The notes: generated from the sequence alone by a model not told the origin. Counted from the first letter of the stretch, positions 26,198 to 44,048 are shown. The stretch is 48,915 bases of DNA from Nereida sp. MMG025 (GCF_021654165.1 NZ_JAKFZN010000010.1:1-48915), one strand, 5' to 3'. Program-made: numbers and translations.

Positions 26198-27427
26198 TCA
26201 CGCGACCGCATGGGCGATTGCGCATTGCTGCCATAGGGTTTTGAGCGCACTCACCAGATGATCGATGTCTGTATCGGTGTGACATGGGCCTGGCGTAAAG
26301 CGCAGACGTTCGGTGCCTTTGGGCACCGTGGGGTAGTTGATGGGTTGGACGTAAATTCCGAATTGTTCCATCAGCATATCCGCAATCTGGCGTGTTTTGA
26401 CGGGGTCTTTGATCATCACGGGGATGATGTGGCTGTCATTCATCAGATGCGGGATGCCTGCGGCGTCCAGCTTTTGGCGCAGGCGGGCGACTTGGGCTTG
26501 TTGCCCTTCGCGCTCAACCGAGGATCCTTTGAGATGGGCGATGCTGGTTTGTGCGGCGGCTGCCACAGCGGGGGGCAGGGCGGTGGTAAAGATAAACCCA
26601 CTGGCAAAGGAGCGGATGAAATCACATAGCGCCTCGGAGCCAGTGATATAACCGCCCACGACGCCGTAGGCTTTGCCAAGTGTGCCTTCGATCAAGGTGA
26701 TGCGATCGGCCAGCCCTTCGCGCTCGGAAATGCCGCCACCGCGCGGGCCATACATGCCAACGGCGTGGACCTCATCAAGATAGGTCATGGCGCCGTGCTT
26801 TTCGGCCACTTCGATAATCTCGCGCATGGGGCAGATGTCGCCGTCCATGGAGTAGACGGATTCAAATGCCACGATTTTTGTGGTATTGGCGGGCAGGGCG
26901 GCCAGCTTGGCATCAAGGTCAGCAACGTCATTGTGTTTCCAGATCACTTTCTGGGCCTTGGAGTGGCGGATGCCTTCGATCATGGAAGCATGGTTGCCTT
27001 CGTCCGACAGGATCACCGCATTGGGAAGGCGCGCGCCAAGCGTGGACAGCGCCGCCCAGTTGCTGACATAGCCAGAGGTAAAGAGCAGCGCACTTTCCTT
27101 GCCGTGCAGATCCGCCAGCTCGTTTTCGAGGGCGAGGTGGTGAATGGCGTTGCCAGAGATGTTGCGCGTGCCGCCCGCGCCTGTGCCGCAGGTTTCAGCG
27201 GTGCGCGTCATGGCGGCGATCACATCGGGGTGGTGGCCCATGCCAAGGTAATCGTTGGAGCACCAGATGGTGACATCGCGTGCCGAGTTCTGGCCATGTT
27301 CGGCCTGCCCGTACTCCTTGGCGCGGGGAAAACTGCCGGTCTGGCGTTCTAGCTGTGCAAAGACGCGGTAGTTCCCGTCCTCTTTCAGCTGGTCAATCTG
27401 GGCGTTGAAAAGTGCGTCAAACGTCAT
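26198..27427 (-). CDS. hemA: 5-aminolevulinate synthase
   Basis: A 409-residue PLP enzyme that condenses glycine and succinyl-CoA to 5-aminolevulinate, the first tetrapyrrole precursor in alphaproteobacteria. It starts [20 protein letters not shown] and shows [18 protein letters not shown] and the PLP-lysine region [17 protein letters not shown]. Its start overlaps the end of puhE by 11 bp. A chromosomal second copy is likely but cannot be seen here. Confidence 0.97.
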   Translation of the reverse strand: MTFDALFNAQIDQLKEDGNYRVFAQLERQTGSFPRAKEYGQAEHGQNSARDVTIWCSNDYLGMGHHPDVIAAMTRTAETCGTGAGGTRNISGNAIHHLALENELADLHGKESALLFTSGYVSNWAALSTLGARLPNAVILSDEGNHASMIEGIRHSKAQKVIWKHNDVADLDAKLAALPANTTKIVAFESVYSMDGDICPMREIIEVAEKHGAMTYLDEVHAVGMYGPRGGGISEREGLADRITLIEGTLGKAYGVVGGYITGSEALCDFIRSFASGFIFTTALPPAVAAAAQTSIAHLKGSSVEREGQQAQVARLRQKLDAAGIPHLMNDSHIIPVMIKDPVKTRQIADMLMEQFGIYVQPINYPTVPKGTERLRFTPGPCHTDTDIDHLVSALKTLWQQCAIAHAVA

Positions 27428-28232
27428 GTTGCAGTCCCTTAGTCGTCGTTGTCTTGTCGGGCGAAGATGGCAGCATCCATCGCCAGAGTTTTTCGTCAGG
27501 CAGCGGCAGAACCATCAGCCAGTGTTCGAGCAGCGCCAGAGCGGTGATCGCGGTGAGCAGGGCAAAGCCTGCGGTCTGGCTTGGTGTTGAAACGGCATAA
27601 AGCCGTTCAAGCCAGCAGGCCACGGCGAAGGTCAGCGCCGTCACAGAGAATGGGAAAAGCCAGTTCAACCGCGCGTGGCGGAAGTGGCTTGGTAAATGGG
27701 CCAGTGGATTGGGCAGAAATTCCGTGTTGATCTTGGGCACACCCAAAAACAGGTTCAGCTTGGCTGAAATACGCGCGAAATAGAGCACGATATAGGACCA
27801 CAGCCCAAATTGGTTTTCCGCCCCTTGGGCTGTGAAGATCAAGATGAACAATACGGCCGTCAGCAGCATTTCGTGATAGGCCACAGTGCCCCATGCGCGG
27901 ATAAAGCGCTCCCATTCGGCAACGCCTTTTTCGGGCAGGACATGGGTGTTTGGCCCTGTGATTGTGCCTGTCAGAAAGGCCAGTTCAATCCAGCCCCAAA
28001 TGGCCAGCGCAGACAGAAACCCGATGTAGGGACCCGCGACAGAGGCATCGGAGAGCGAGGTATAAAACCCCGCCGCACCGAGGACCAAGAAGGGTAGCCC
28101 CCAAAGAACAGCGCACCTATGGGCCTGACCACCTGCGCGGTCAGCCCGTTTCACGACCATCAGAATGGCGCCTGTGGAAAACCACCACAGGAACAAGGCC
28201 GCTAGGGTTGCTATCCAGGGATTATGAAGCAT
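27417..28232 (-). CDS. puhE: PuhE, photosynthetic complex assembly membrane protein
   Basis: A 271-residue integral membrane protein with about six to seven hydrophobic helices, starting [20 protein letters not shown]. PuhE homologues occur only in purple-bacterial photosynthesis clusters and influence reaction-centre assembly and bacteriochlorophyll level. It is joined to acsF by a 1-bp overlap (TGATG) and to hemA by 11 bp, so all three are probably translated together. Confidence 0.9.
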   Translation of the reverse strand: MLHNPWIATLAALFLWWFSTGAILMVVKRADRAGGQAHRCAVLWGLPFLVLGAAGFYTSLSDASVAGPYIGFLSALAIWGWIELAFLTGTITGPNTHVLPEKGVAEWERFIRAWGTVAYHEMLLTAVLFILIFTAQGAENQFGLWSYIVLYFARISAKLNLFLGVPKINTEFLPNPLAHLPSHFRHARLNWLFPFSVTALTFAVACWLERLYAVSTPSQTAGFALLTAITALALLEHWLMVLPLPDEKLWRWMLPSSPDKTTTTKGLQHDV

Positions 28233-29353
28233 CAGTAGGCTGGTGCCATCATCGGGCTGTCGGGCACGTCATTGTGCACAACAGGGATGGTGTAAAGGCT
28301 GAAGAACGCAGCCCCTGCACGCGCGGTGCCGGCCCATGTTTTCAACTTGCCCATGATCCCGCCTTGGCGCTTGCCTTCGGCGATGACCACATTGGCGTCC
28401 TGCAAACGATCAAGACCTTTGCGGAACCGCGGGTGATCAATATCCAGCGTGAAAGGATAGACCTGTTTGGAGATTTCGGATGTCTTGCGGAACACCTCCA
28501 TCCCATACCATGTCACATCGACGCCAAGCGCCTCGTGGAACACAGGGCGCTGATGATCGCGCACCCACATCGTGCCGTAAACGGCAGTCAGGAAGAACTT
28601 GATCCACAGCTTGTTTTGCCAGCTTTGGGTCAGGTTAGGGTCTGTTTTCATCAAAAGGGCAAAGGCCTCGCCATGCGAGAACTCGTCATTGCACCATTCT
28701 TCGAACCATTTGAAAATCGGGTGGAAGCGGTATTCCGGATTGGCATCCAGATGGCGGAAGATGGTGATATACCGCGCGTAGCCGATTTTCTCGGAGAGAT
28801 AGGTCGCGTAGTAGATGAACTTGGGGCGGAAATACGTGTATTTCTTTTGTTGGGTCAGGAACCCAAGGTTCACCGAGATCCCCGCTTCGCGCAGCGCATC
28901 ATTGATGAACCCTGCGTGGCGCGCCTCATCGCGGGCCATAAGCTGGAACAGTTGCGTGATGTCCTTGTTTGAGCCACGACGCTTCATTTCCTTGTAAAGC
29001 ACGCAGCCCGAAAACTCGGCGGTGCAGCTCGAAATCAGGAAGTCGATAAATTCCTTTTTCAAGGCAGGCTCCATCCCGTCCCAATCAACGGTGTCCCAGT
29101 CTTCGTTTTTCTTGAAGTGGCCCTTGTTGGGGTCGGCGACCATGCCGGCGATCAGCTTGTCCCAATCTTCGCGCACGGTTTCGACGTTGATCGCGTCAAG
29201 CTCTTCGAAATCGGTGGTATAAAAGCGCGGCGTCAGCAGCGTGTCCTGCATGGCCACATCTGTGGCTTTTTCGGATGTCATTTCCTCGTTGGTGCCGTGC
29301 AAAGCTGTGCCTGAGGCGTGACCATTGAGGGCTTCTGGGGTCTGGACGTTCAT
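28232..29353 (-). CDS. acsF: Aerobic Mg-protoporphyrin IX monomethyl ester cyclase
   Basis: A 373-residue di-iron oxygenase that forms the isocyclic E ring using O2. Ferritin-like iron-ligand motifs are visible: TAEFSG near residue 113, DEARH (142-146) and NDEFSHGEAF near 225. No anaerobic cyclase bchE lies in the window, so E-ring formation depends on oxygen as far as this replicon shows. It overlaps orf98 by 4 bp (ATGA) and puhE by 1 bp. Confidence 0.96.
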   Translation of the reverse strand: MNVQTPEALNGHASGTALHGTNEEMTSEKATDVAMQDTLLTPRFYTTDFEELDAINVETVREDWDKLIAGMVADPNKGHFKKNEDWDTVDWDGMEPALKKEFIDFLISSCTAEFSGCVLYKEMKRRGSNKDITQLFQLMARDEARHAGFINDALREAGISVNLGFLTQQKKYTYFRPKFIYYATYLSEKIGYARYITIFRHLDANPEYRFHPIFKWFEEWCNDEFSHGEAFALLMKTDPNLTQSWQNKLWIKFFLTAVYGTMWVRDHQRPVFHEALGVDVTWYGMEVFRKTSEISKQVYPFTLDIDHPRFRKGLDRLQDANVVIAEGKRQGGIMGKLKTWAGTARAGAAFFSLYTIPVVHNDVPDSPMMAPAY

Positions 29354-29646
29354 AGCGTGACCTCCTCTGAAAATGAAAATTCACAAAGTTCCATGAACTC
29401 AAGATCGCCTGTCAGGCGTGTCCATGCGCGTTCAAGCCCGCTGGCGCGGGTGATGATTGCGGTGCGGTCTTCGCGCACGATCTCGCCGTAGGGCGCCATG
29501 ATTTCGGCGCCTTCGACCAGCACGCTGTCGCCTGCATAGATCTTGGCCCCGTTATTGAATTTGACGTGGGCGGAAAGCTCCTCAAAGCGGTGACTGATTG
29601 TCACCGTGCAAGGGGCGCTTTCGCGCGTTCGTGTAAGTAGTCCCAT
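29350..29646 (-). CDS. Conserved-position PGC protein of unknown function (98 aa)
   Basis: Begins MGLLTRTRESAPCTVTISHR and is acidic and soluble-looking, with no membrane helix. It contains FNNGAKIYAGDSVLVEGAEI, suggesting a small beta-rich fold. The ATG at 29646 lies 1 bp after the puhC stop; a longer frame overlaps puhC and is unlikely. It ends in a 4-bp overlap with acsF. A reading frame at this place between puhC and acsF is familiar from roseobacter clusters, but no function is assigned. A role in cyclase or complex assembly is only a guess from position. Confidence 0.75.
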   Translation of the reverse strand: MGLLTRTRESAPCTVTISHRFEELSAHVKFNNGAKIYAGDSVLVEGAEIMAPYGEIVREDRTAIITRASGLERAWTRLTGDLEFMELCEFSFSEEVTL

Positions 29647-29647
29647 G

Positions 29648-30139
29648 TTACTGGCTCCCGGATTTGGCAAGCAGCTTGGCGAAGGCTGCGTGGTTGGTTG
29701 CCCCGAACCCCATGAGGTCGGCGCGCCAGCCTGTCTGGTCATCCACGACCATCAGGCGGTTGTTTTCGAATTGCATCAGGCGCACAGGGTGCGTCATGTC
29801 GATGCCTTGTTTCATCCGCTCGCGTTCCACAACACGGGCGACACCGCTGACAAAACCGCCTTCTTCGGCGCTCAGTTCAGCAATGATTGTTCCATCGGGC
29901 CGGCCAACGATGACCGCGCCTGACATTTCGCCTTTCAGCGTGATCAACTGCTCGGCCTTGACAGGGCTCGCAGGGGGTTGGGCGGACGGATCAATGCCCG
30001 CGATCCGCGCAAAGGCAACGATGGCCAGAACAGCAAGGGCCATGCCAAACATGGCCATCACCAGCTTGCGGGGGATCATCTCTTTGTCGCGCTGGACCAG
30101 CTTTTCTTCTTCGCTCAGGAAGTTCGAATTAATCGCCAT
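29648..30139 (-). CDS. puhC: PuhC, photosynthetic complex assembly protein
   Basis: A 163-residue protein with one N-terminal membrane span (about residues 25-45, KLVMAMFGMALAVLAIVAFA) and a periplasmic domain with GRPDGTIIAELSAEEGGFVS and MQFENNRLMVVDDQTGWR. PuhC promotes RC-LH1 assembly in Rhodobacter. It lies 6 bp after puhB. Confidence 0.93.
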   Translation of the reverse strand: MAINSNFLSEEEKLVQRDKEMIPRKLVMAMFGMALAVLAIVAFARIAGIDPSAQPPASPVKAEQLITLKGEMSGAVIVGRPDGTIIAELSAEEGGFVSGVARVVERERMKQGIDMTHPVRLMQFENNRLMVVDDQTGWRADLMGFGATNHAAFAKLLAKSGSQ

Positions 30140-30145
30140 GATACG

Positions 30146-30787
30146 TTACTCCGCTGCGACAGCGTCGGGTGACGCGGCACGTTGAATTTGCGGGGCTTGT
30201 GAAACCCGCGTCTCCGCTGCGGCAGCCAATATCTGAGCGACATTGGCGGCGTCAGGGATGCAGCGGAGCGCAGGTTCCGTGCGGGCCATGCGCCAAGGGC
30301 GAACATGGGGCCAACACATTACGTAGCTGAGTTTGGTCGATCCGGTGGTCTGCAATGCGATGGTGCCTGTGCCTGATTTGCGCAGGTCCAGATTTGCATT
30401 GCCGATCCACTGATACGGCAGGTTCAGCGTCATGGTCAGGGCCGCCCCGATGCGCATGGCAACGCGGCGGTTGGTGATTGTGTAAACCGTGGCGCGGGCT
30501 TGCACGTAGGCAATCAGCACCAGCAAAGCGATCGCAATCGCGCCCAAGACCAGAAACGGGACACTGGTCTGGATGGCACGCGAAAGGGGCATCAGATCCA
30601 TGACCGCGACGAACCGCCAAAGTGCAAGAAACACAAAGTAGGCAGCGACCCATTTAAGCGAAAGGCTTTCCTTGGCCAGGGCCCACCAGTTGGGGCGCCC
30701 TTGCCAGAGAATTTCTTCGCCCTCGGGGGGCAGTTCAGGCAGACCCTTGATGGGTTCTACCGCAAAGTCGTCGTGATCATGGGGCAT
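30146..30787 (-). CDS. puhB: PuhB, reaction centre assembly protein
   Basis: A 213-residue membrane protein starting MPHDHDDFAVEPIKGLPELP, with hydrophobic helices at about 45-65 and 75-95 and a following PH-like domain (YTITNRRVAMRIGAALTMTL). PuhB is a dimeric reaction-centre assembly factor in Rhodobacter. It sits 36 bp after puhA. Confidence 0.94.
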   Translation of the reverse strand: MPHDHDDFAVEPIKGLPELPPEGEEILWQGRPNWWALAKESLSLKWVAAYFVFLALWRFVAVMDLMPLSRAIQTSVPFLVLGAIAIALLVLIAYVQARATVYTITNRRVAMRIGAALTMTLNLPYQWIGNANLDLRKSGTGTIALQTTGSTKLSYVMCWPHVRPWRMARTEPALRCIPDAANVAQILAAAAETRVSQAPQIQRAASPDAVAAE

Positions 30788-30823
30788 GGCTAGAGCCCTT
30801 TCCGTTTATGCGTCGTTAAGGGT

Positions 30824-31594
30824 TTACAGTTGTGGCTCTAGGCGGCTTTCGTCAGCGTAAAGAACGCCGCCGCCGTAGTAGGCCATGATCTTTTCTTCTT
30901 CCAAAAGCGTGATCTGTGTGTCCGTCTTGGTTGTCGGAACATTGGCCACGTGTTTGGAATAGATCGATTTGATTTTGAGGTGGTTCGAGTTGATCCGCGC
31001 CATTTCACGCGCGACCAGCTTTTTGCCGCCGCCGAACTCTGCGTCCACTTCGTACTCGAAGAAACGGACCAGTTGTTCGGGTTCGTCCAGCCACATATCT
31101 GTGACCTTACCGACAACCACGCCATCACCCATCATAACGGGCAAACCGCGCGGGTCGCGACCTGCGGCAACGCGGAACCCACCAAGATTTGCCATTGGCT
31201 GGATCTTGGGGTGGCCTTTGCCGTCAAGTTCTGGGTGATCGGCACGTGCCGCCCAGGATGCAGGACCAACGCCATCGACCATTGGGTCACCCGTTGGCAC
31301 GAAAGGCGAGCCGTTTGACGGGCTTGTGGCTTCCAGCGCAAGATCGGTGCGCGCTTGGCGATCAGGGCCAGGCACTGTCACGTCACCGCGGCCGTGGGGC
31401 AGCTTGAAGGTTTTGGGCGAAGGCACGGGGAAGGGGCCTTGGTTCGGTGCGACATTGCCGTCGTCCGTTTCCAGCGGATAGCCTTCGCGCATGTTTTCTG
31501 TCTGAAGATAGTAGATGAGGATGGCGAAAAAGCCCCAGAAAAGCCAGATGCTCAAGCTCGCCAAATCGAAGTTACCAAAGAATGCGTCAACCAT
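30824..31594 (-). CDS. puhA: Photosynthetic reaction centre H subunit
   Basis: A 256-residue subunit with one N-terminal transmembrane helix (LSIWLFWGFFAILIYYLQTE) and a large cytoplasmic beta domain, including LPHGRGDVTVPGPDR and GGFRVAAGRDPRGLPVMMGD. It caps the LM core and helps deliver protons to QB. It follows lhaA by 20 bp. In Rhodobacter the puhA promoter lies within the upstream gene; this was not examined in detail here. Confidence 0.97.
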   Translation of the reverse strand: MVDAFFGNFDLASLSIWLFWGFFAILIYYLQTENMREGYPLETDDGNVAPNQGPFPVPSPKTFKLPHGRGDVTVPGPDRQARTDLALEATSPSNGSPFVPTGDPMVDGVGPASWAARADHPELDGKGHPKIQPMANLGGFRVAAGRDPRGLPVMMGDGVVVGKVTDMWLDEPEQLVRFFEYEVDAEFGGGKKLVAREMARINSNHLKIKSIYSKHVANVPTTKTDTQITLLEEEKIMAYYGGGVLYADESRLEPQL

Positions 31595-31614
31595 ATCAGG
31601 TCTCCTTTATTAAG

Positions 31615-33042
31615 TCAGGTCGGGAAGTCAGCCAGACCAAGCTGACGACCTTCCCTGTTGGTCTGTGTCCCGCGTCGCACAAGGGGCCCCAAGGCGATGA
31701 GCGTGACAAAAATGAGGGCGATCTCGGTGTGGTAAACGACCGAGTAACCCGTTGACGGCGTGGCGAGCGCCTCTCCTAAGTTCCCGTTGAGTGCGGCTGT
31801 GTTGACCACATCGCGGACAGTGCCCCCGATAGCGATCGACAGGCCTGCGGCGGTCGCTTGCGCGGCGCCCCAAGCCCCAAGTGCAAGGCCGCGGCCTGCA
31901 TTTGGTAAGGTCATGGCAGCGGTCAGCGTAGCGACGGAAAACAATCCGCCCCCAAGCCCAATTGCTGCGCTTCCTATATAAAAAAGTGCGTTTGACCCCA
32001 TTGGGGCCGAAAAGATGACAGCGCAGAAGGCCGCAAGCCCCACCAGCAGGCCACGTGCCGCCATCCAATGGGTGTTGATCCCGCGCGCCAGCCATTTGGC
32101 GGCCAAGGCAAAGCCCACAAGTGCGCCGATGGCCCATGTTGCGGTCAACAGCGTGGTGGCCGAGACCGACAGGCCCATGACTTCGCCGCCATATGGTTCC
32201 AGCAGCACGTCTTGCATGTTGAAGGCCATGGTTCCCAGAAAGACGACAACGATCAGGCGGCCGGCTTGACCACCTGCGGTGAAATCGGCCCAAGCATCGC
32301 GGAACATCGGGCGCGGTGCCGCGCGTTCTTGGTGTGTTTTGGGGATCAGGATTTCCTGTTTCCACAGCGCCACAAGGTTCAATGCCAGCGTGACAACCGC
32401 GCAGGATTGCACCACGCGCACCAGCCATAGCGGTGTGAAATCGCGCAACAAAAAGCCCACGATCACTGCGCTGACAAGCATGCCCAAAAGGAACATCACA
32501 TAGAGCAGAGCAACCACGCGTGGCCGGGTTTCTTCGGTGGCGCGATCGGCGGCAAGGGCCAGCCCCGCGGTTTGTGTCATATGCATGCCAACGCCTGTCA
32601 TCAGGAAGGCAATGCCCGCCAGCACTTCGCCCGCCCAAGACGGGCCGATGATCTGGTAGGTGCCAAGGCCCAGAAGGGCAAAAGGCATCACGGCCAAGCC
32701 GCCGAACTGCCACAGCGAGCCGAACCACAGATAGGGGATACGTTTCCAGCCAAGCGCGCTTTGGTGTGTGTCAGAGCGGAAGCCCAGAAGGGCGCGGAAC
32801 GGTGCAGACAGAACAGGCAGCGCAATCATGATCGCGACGATCATAGCAGGCACGCTCAGCTCTACGATCATCACACGGTTCAAGGTGCCAAGCAGAAGGA
32901 CCGACGCCATGCCAACGCTGACCTGAAAGAGCGACAGGCGCAAAAGCTGGCGCAGCGGCAGGCCTTCGCTGGCTGCATCGGCAAAGGGCAGCCACGACAT
33001 TGGCAGTTGCCCGATGGCGCGTTGTTTTGGCTGGTCGGTCAT
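31615..33042 (-). CDS. lhaA: LhaA, LH1 assembly protein (PucC/LhaA MFS family)
   Basis: A 475-residue, 12-helix major-facilitator-type protein that assists LH1 assembly, probably by handling bacteriochlorophyll. The start at 33042 (MTDQPKQRAIGQLPMSWLPF) makes an ATGA overlap with bchM. Typical segments are TLNRVMIVELSVPAMIVA and RALLGFRSDTHQSALGWKRIP. The plasmid also carries a second family member at 44954-46234. Confidence 0.94.
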   Translation of the reverse strand: MTDQPKQRAIGQLPMSWLPFADAASEGLPLRQLLRLSLFQVSVGMASVLLLGTLNRVMIVELSVPAMIVAIMIALPVLSAPFRALLGFRSDTHQSALGWKRIPYLWFGSLWQFGGLAVMPFALLGLGTYQIIGPSWAGEVLAGIAFLMTGVGMHMTQTAGLALAADRATEETRPRVVALLYVMFLLGMLVSAVIVGFLLRDFTPLWLVRVVQSCAVVTLALNLVALWKQEILIPKTHQERAAPRPMFRDAWADFTAGGQAGRLIVVVFLGTMAFNMQDVLLEPYGGEVMGLSVSATTLLTATWAIGALVGFALAAKWLARGINTHWMAARGLLVGLAAFCAVIFSAPMGSNALFYIGSAAIGLGGGLFSVATLTAAMTLPNAGRGLALGAWGAAQATAAGLSIAIGGTVRDVVNTAALNGNLGEALATPSTGYSVVYHTEIALIFVTLIALGPLVRRGTQTNREGRQLGLADFPT

Positions 33043-33704
33043 TGCACGGCCTCCAGACATTCAGAGATGTAAAAGCCGCTTGAGACGCGTTTGACGCTGC
33101 GCAAATCCCCGTCGATGTGACCCGCCAGCCGCTTGGGCGCATGGGGGATCATCACGGGGCTGCGATCGCTGCGCGGAAAGAGTTTACCAGCTGTAAAGAA
33201 GGTCATTAAAAACGGTGTACGCGGGGCAACGGTAAAGACAATTTTGCCGCTTGTTCGCTGAAACAGGGTTGAAACGGCGCTGCCGATATCGGGCGCGGTG
33301 TAGTAAATCAGGCTGTCCATGGCGACCACATGGTCAAATTCGCCCAAGTCTGGGGACAACATATCACCGCTGCCAAATGTTACTTGGTGGTGTAGATTAT
33401 CAGGCAAGCGTTTGCGCGCGATATCTACCAGCGAAGGCGAGATATCGACAGCGACCACTTCAGCCCCGCGCAGCGCCAGCTCATGCGTCATTTGCCCCGC
33501 CCCACACCCCGCATCCAAGATGCGTTTGCCGCGCACATCGCCAAGCGTGTCCAGCATGGTGGCGCGCATCTCGTCACGGCCCTTGCGCACGGTTTCGCGC
33601 ACCTTTGACACGGGCGCGTCAGAGGTCAGACGCTCCCATGTCTGGGTCGCGGTCTTGTCGAAATAGGTTTCGACGCGCGTGAGGGTTTGGTCGTAGGCGG
33701 GCAT
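33039..33704 (-). CDS. bchM: Mg-protoporphyrin IX O-methyltransferase
   Basis: A 221-residue SAM-dependent methyltransferase that makes Mg-protoporphyrin IX monomethyl ester, the substrate of AcsF. The start MPAYDQTLTRVETYFDKTAT at 33704 is 4 bp after the bchL stop. The SAM motif ILDAGCGAGQMTHELALRGA is clear. It is coupled to lhaA by ATGA. Confidence 0.95.
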   Translation of the reverse strand: MPAYDQTLTRVETYFDKTATQTWERLTSDAPVSKVRETVRKGRDEMRATMLDTLGDVRGKRILDAGCGAGQMTHELALRGAEVVAVDISPSLVDIARKRLPDNLHHQVTFGSGDMLSPDLGEFDHVVAMDSLIYYTAPDIGSAVSTLFQRTSGKIVFTVAPRTPFLMTFFTAGKLFPRSDRSPVMIPHAPKRLAGHIDGDLRSVKRVSSGFYISECLEAVQ

Positions 33705-33708
33705 GGGT

Positions 33709-41749
<8,041 letters not shown>

Positions 41750-42547
41750 ATGTCGGACAATAACGAAATGCGAAAATCACGGAGCGAGGATGTTGACTCC
41801 CTTGCCGAACGCGTGCTGCGCACGCTTGCCGTTACACGAAGTAGCAAGCCTGATGCACAAAGCGATGCGCGTGCAGATTTTGTGCTGAGCCTTTGTATGG
41901 CTGTCGGTGATTTTGATCCGAATGCCCGAAAGATGTGGGTGGCCGAAGCGATGCAGCTTGGGCTGTCGGCTACGGATATTTGTGAAACCTACATTCCCAG
42001 TGCCGCACGCGTTTTGGGTGAAAGATGGTGCACCGATCAGGTCAGTTTCGCAGATGTCACCATCGGAGTGGCACGGCTGCAGGGCATGTTGCGTGATCTG
42101 ATGCCCGAAGCAGAGCTCCTTTCTGCTATGAAAGTGGGTAAGTCTCCAGTTGTTTTGATGGTTGTGCCAGAGGGCGAATATCACACTTTGGGTGCGATGG
42201 TTACGGCACGCAAATTGCGCCGCAACGGTGTTTCGGTAAAATTGATCATGGACCGCCCCGTCGCCGAGGTGGCCGCGCTTGTCGAACAGGTCGATTTTGA
42301 TGCCGTGATGGTCTCGCTATCTTCGGGCGAACGTCTTGAAGTTATGCGACAATTCGTTTTACATATTCGAAAGGTTGCAGGCGACGCTTTGCCGATTTTG
42401 ATCGGCGGCCCTGTGGCAAATGAGCAAGTAGATGTGAAGTCACTGACCGGAGCTGACCATGTTGAAAACGACCCGATCAAGGCGCTTCTTTCATGCGGTC
42501 TGACAATATCAGATCGCGCCGAGCCCGCGAATTCGAGCAGGGAATAG
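41750..42547 (+). CDS. ppaA: PpaA/AerR, B12-binding antirepressor of PpsR
   Basis: A 265-residue regulator with an N-terminal helical part and a C-terminal cobalamin-binding domain (VVLMVVPEGEYHTLGAMVTA, with a histidine suited to be the axial ligand, and ILIGGPVANEQ). AerR/PpaA binds B12 and counters PpsR/CrtJ, coupling light and redox signals to photosynthesis genes. It sits directly upstream of ppsR as in Rhodobacter. Confidence 0.93.
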   Translation: MSDNNEMRKSRSEDVDSLAERVLRTLAVTRSSKPDAQSDARADFVLSLCMAVGDFDPNARKMWVAEAMQLGLSATDICETYIPSAARVLGERWCTDQVSFADVTIGVARLQGMLRDLMPEAELLSAMKVGKSPVVLMVVPEGEYHTLGAMVTARKLRRNGVSVKLIMDRPVAEVAALVEQVDFDAVMVSLSSGERLEVMRQFVLHIRKVAGDALPILIGGPVANEQVDVKSLTGADHVENDPIKALLSCGLTISDRAEPANSSRE

Positions 42548-42552
42548 AGGAT

Positions 42553-44007
42553 GCAGTGGATGACACACCGATCCAGAATGCGCCTGTTATGACCTCACGT
42601 GGACAGAAATATTGGACGGGTGGGTCCATCCCGCTCATCGGCCCCGATGTTCTGGGCGGGATCATTGCATCTGCATCCGACATTGGCGTCGTGATTTCTG
42701 AGCAGGGTGACGTTCTTTCCGTTTTGGTTAAGCCAGATCATAAGTCTTTCGGACATGTGGAGCATTGGGAAGGCCGCAACCTGCGGGATTTCTTGACCGT
42801 GGAAAGCGTGCCAAAGCTGGATGCAAAGCTGGCGGCGTTTGTCGAAAGTGAAGATGGCGCCACCGGATCCATTGAGCTGAACCACACCGACAAAAACCTC
42901 GAATTTCCGATTAGTTATTCCCTGCACCGTATTGGCCCTGACGGTGCGCTTTTGATGCTTGGTCGCGATTTGCGCCCAATTGCCGAAATGCAGCAGCAGC
43001 TTGTGAAAACGCAGATTGCGATTGAGCAGGATTATGAACTACAGCGCGATTTTGATACGCGCTACCGCGTTTTGATGGATGCGTCGCGCGAGGCGATGGT
43101 CTTTTTGAATGTGGCCTCGGGGCGGATTGTGGATCTGAACAAACCTGCTGCAGCCTTGCTTGGTGCGCCGCGCAAGGAATTGCTGGAAGCGGCTGTCGCA
43201 CAGGTCTTTGATGGCCGCAGACGTGGCGAGTTTCTTGAGGCTTTGACCAATACAGCGATTGCCGAAGGGTCAAAAACAATCGAACTGATTGTGCGCAAAA
43301 CCAAAGCGCGCTTGACCGTCAGCCCAAGCCTGTTCCGTGCAGCAGGCGAGCGTTTGTTGCTCTGCCGGATCGAGCATCCAGATGATCAGGAACGCGTCAG
43401 CGATCAATTGACCGAAGATTTGTCCGCGCTCTACCAGGAAGGCGTGGACGCTATTGTGTTCACAGACCTTAACGGGATGATCCGCGCGGCAAACGAAAGC
43501 TTTTTGAATTTGGCGGATGTCGGTCACGTAACCAATGTCAAAGGCCGCCCGTTGGCGGATTTCCTGTCGCGTGGGATGGTGGATCAAAAGGTTCTTTTGG
43601 AAAACGCCGCACGTGCAGGTCAGATGCGGATGTATGCGACCAAGCTGAATAGTGCCTTTGACAACCAGATGTCGGTCGAAATTTCTGTGACACATTTGCA
43701 AGATCGCTCGCATCCAAGTTTTGTTTTTGTCATCCGTGATGCCAGCCGTGTTGAGGCTGTTCGCAAGCCAAATGGCACGGTAAATGACGATTCAGTGCGC
43801 TCGGTGATGGAGCTTGTGGGCAATGCAACTCTAAAGGATATCGTGGCGGAAACCACTGATGTTGTTGAGAAATTATGCATCGAAACAGCTGTTGAGCTGA
43901 CCCACAACAACCGCGTTGCAGCGGCTGAAATGTTGGGTCTGTCGCGTCAGTCACTTTATGTGAAATTGCGCAAATATGGTCTGCTCGCCAAGAACGCCGA
44001 TAGCTGA
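42553..44007 (+). CDS. ppsR: PpsR/CrtJ, photosynthesis gene repressor
   Basis: A repressor of about 484 residues with tandem PAS domains and a C-terminal Fis-type helix-turn-helix (NNRVAAAEMLGLSRQSLYVK). The two redox cysteines known from Rhodobacter are conserved, in LLLCRIE and VEKLCIE. The start is uncertain: a GTG at 42553 has GAGG upstream and follows the ppaA stop, an ATG at 42589 lacks a ribosome site, and an ATG at 42493 overlaps ppaA. Its targets here are the TGT-N12-ACA boxes. Confidence 0.94.
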   Translation, partial: AVDDTPIQNAPVMTSRGQKYWTGGSIPLIGPDVLGGIIASASDIGVVISEQGDVLSVLVKPDHKSFGHVEHWEGRNLRDFLTVESVPKLDAKLAAFVESEDGATGSIELNHTDKNLEFPISYSLHRIGPDGALLMLGRDLRPIAEMQQQLVKTQIAIEQDYELQRDFDTRYRVLMDASREAMVFLNVASGRIVDLNKPAAALLGAPRKELLEAAVAQVFDGRRRGEFLEALTNTAIAEGSKTIELIVRKTKARLTVSPSLFRAAGERLLLCRIEHPDDQERVSDQLTEDLSALYQEGVDAIVFTDLNGMIRAANESFLNLADVGHVTNVKGRPLADFLSRGMVDQKVLLENAARAGQMRMYATKLNSAFDNQMSVEISVTHLQDRSHPSFVFVIRDASRVEAVRKPNGTVNDDSVRSVMELVGNATLKDIVAETTDVVEKLCIETAVELTHNNRVAAAEMLGLSRQSLYVKLRKYGLLAKNADS

Positions 44008-44029
44008 TTTCACTTGAAGACTCAGCGAG

Positions 44030-44047
44030 TGTAATGTTTAGTTGACA
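44030..44047. promoter_or_regulatory. PpsR-type box at the bchG start
   Basis: TGTAATGTTTAGTTGACA, exact TGT-N12-ACA, ending 1 bp before the bchG ATG. The transcription start must lie upstream of or within the box, so PpsR would act close to the ribosome-binding region. Confidence 0.65.
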
Positions 44048-44048
44048 C

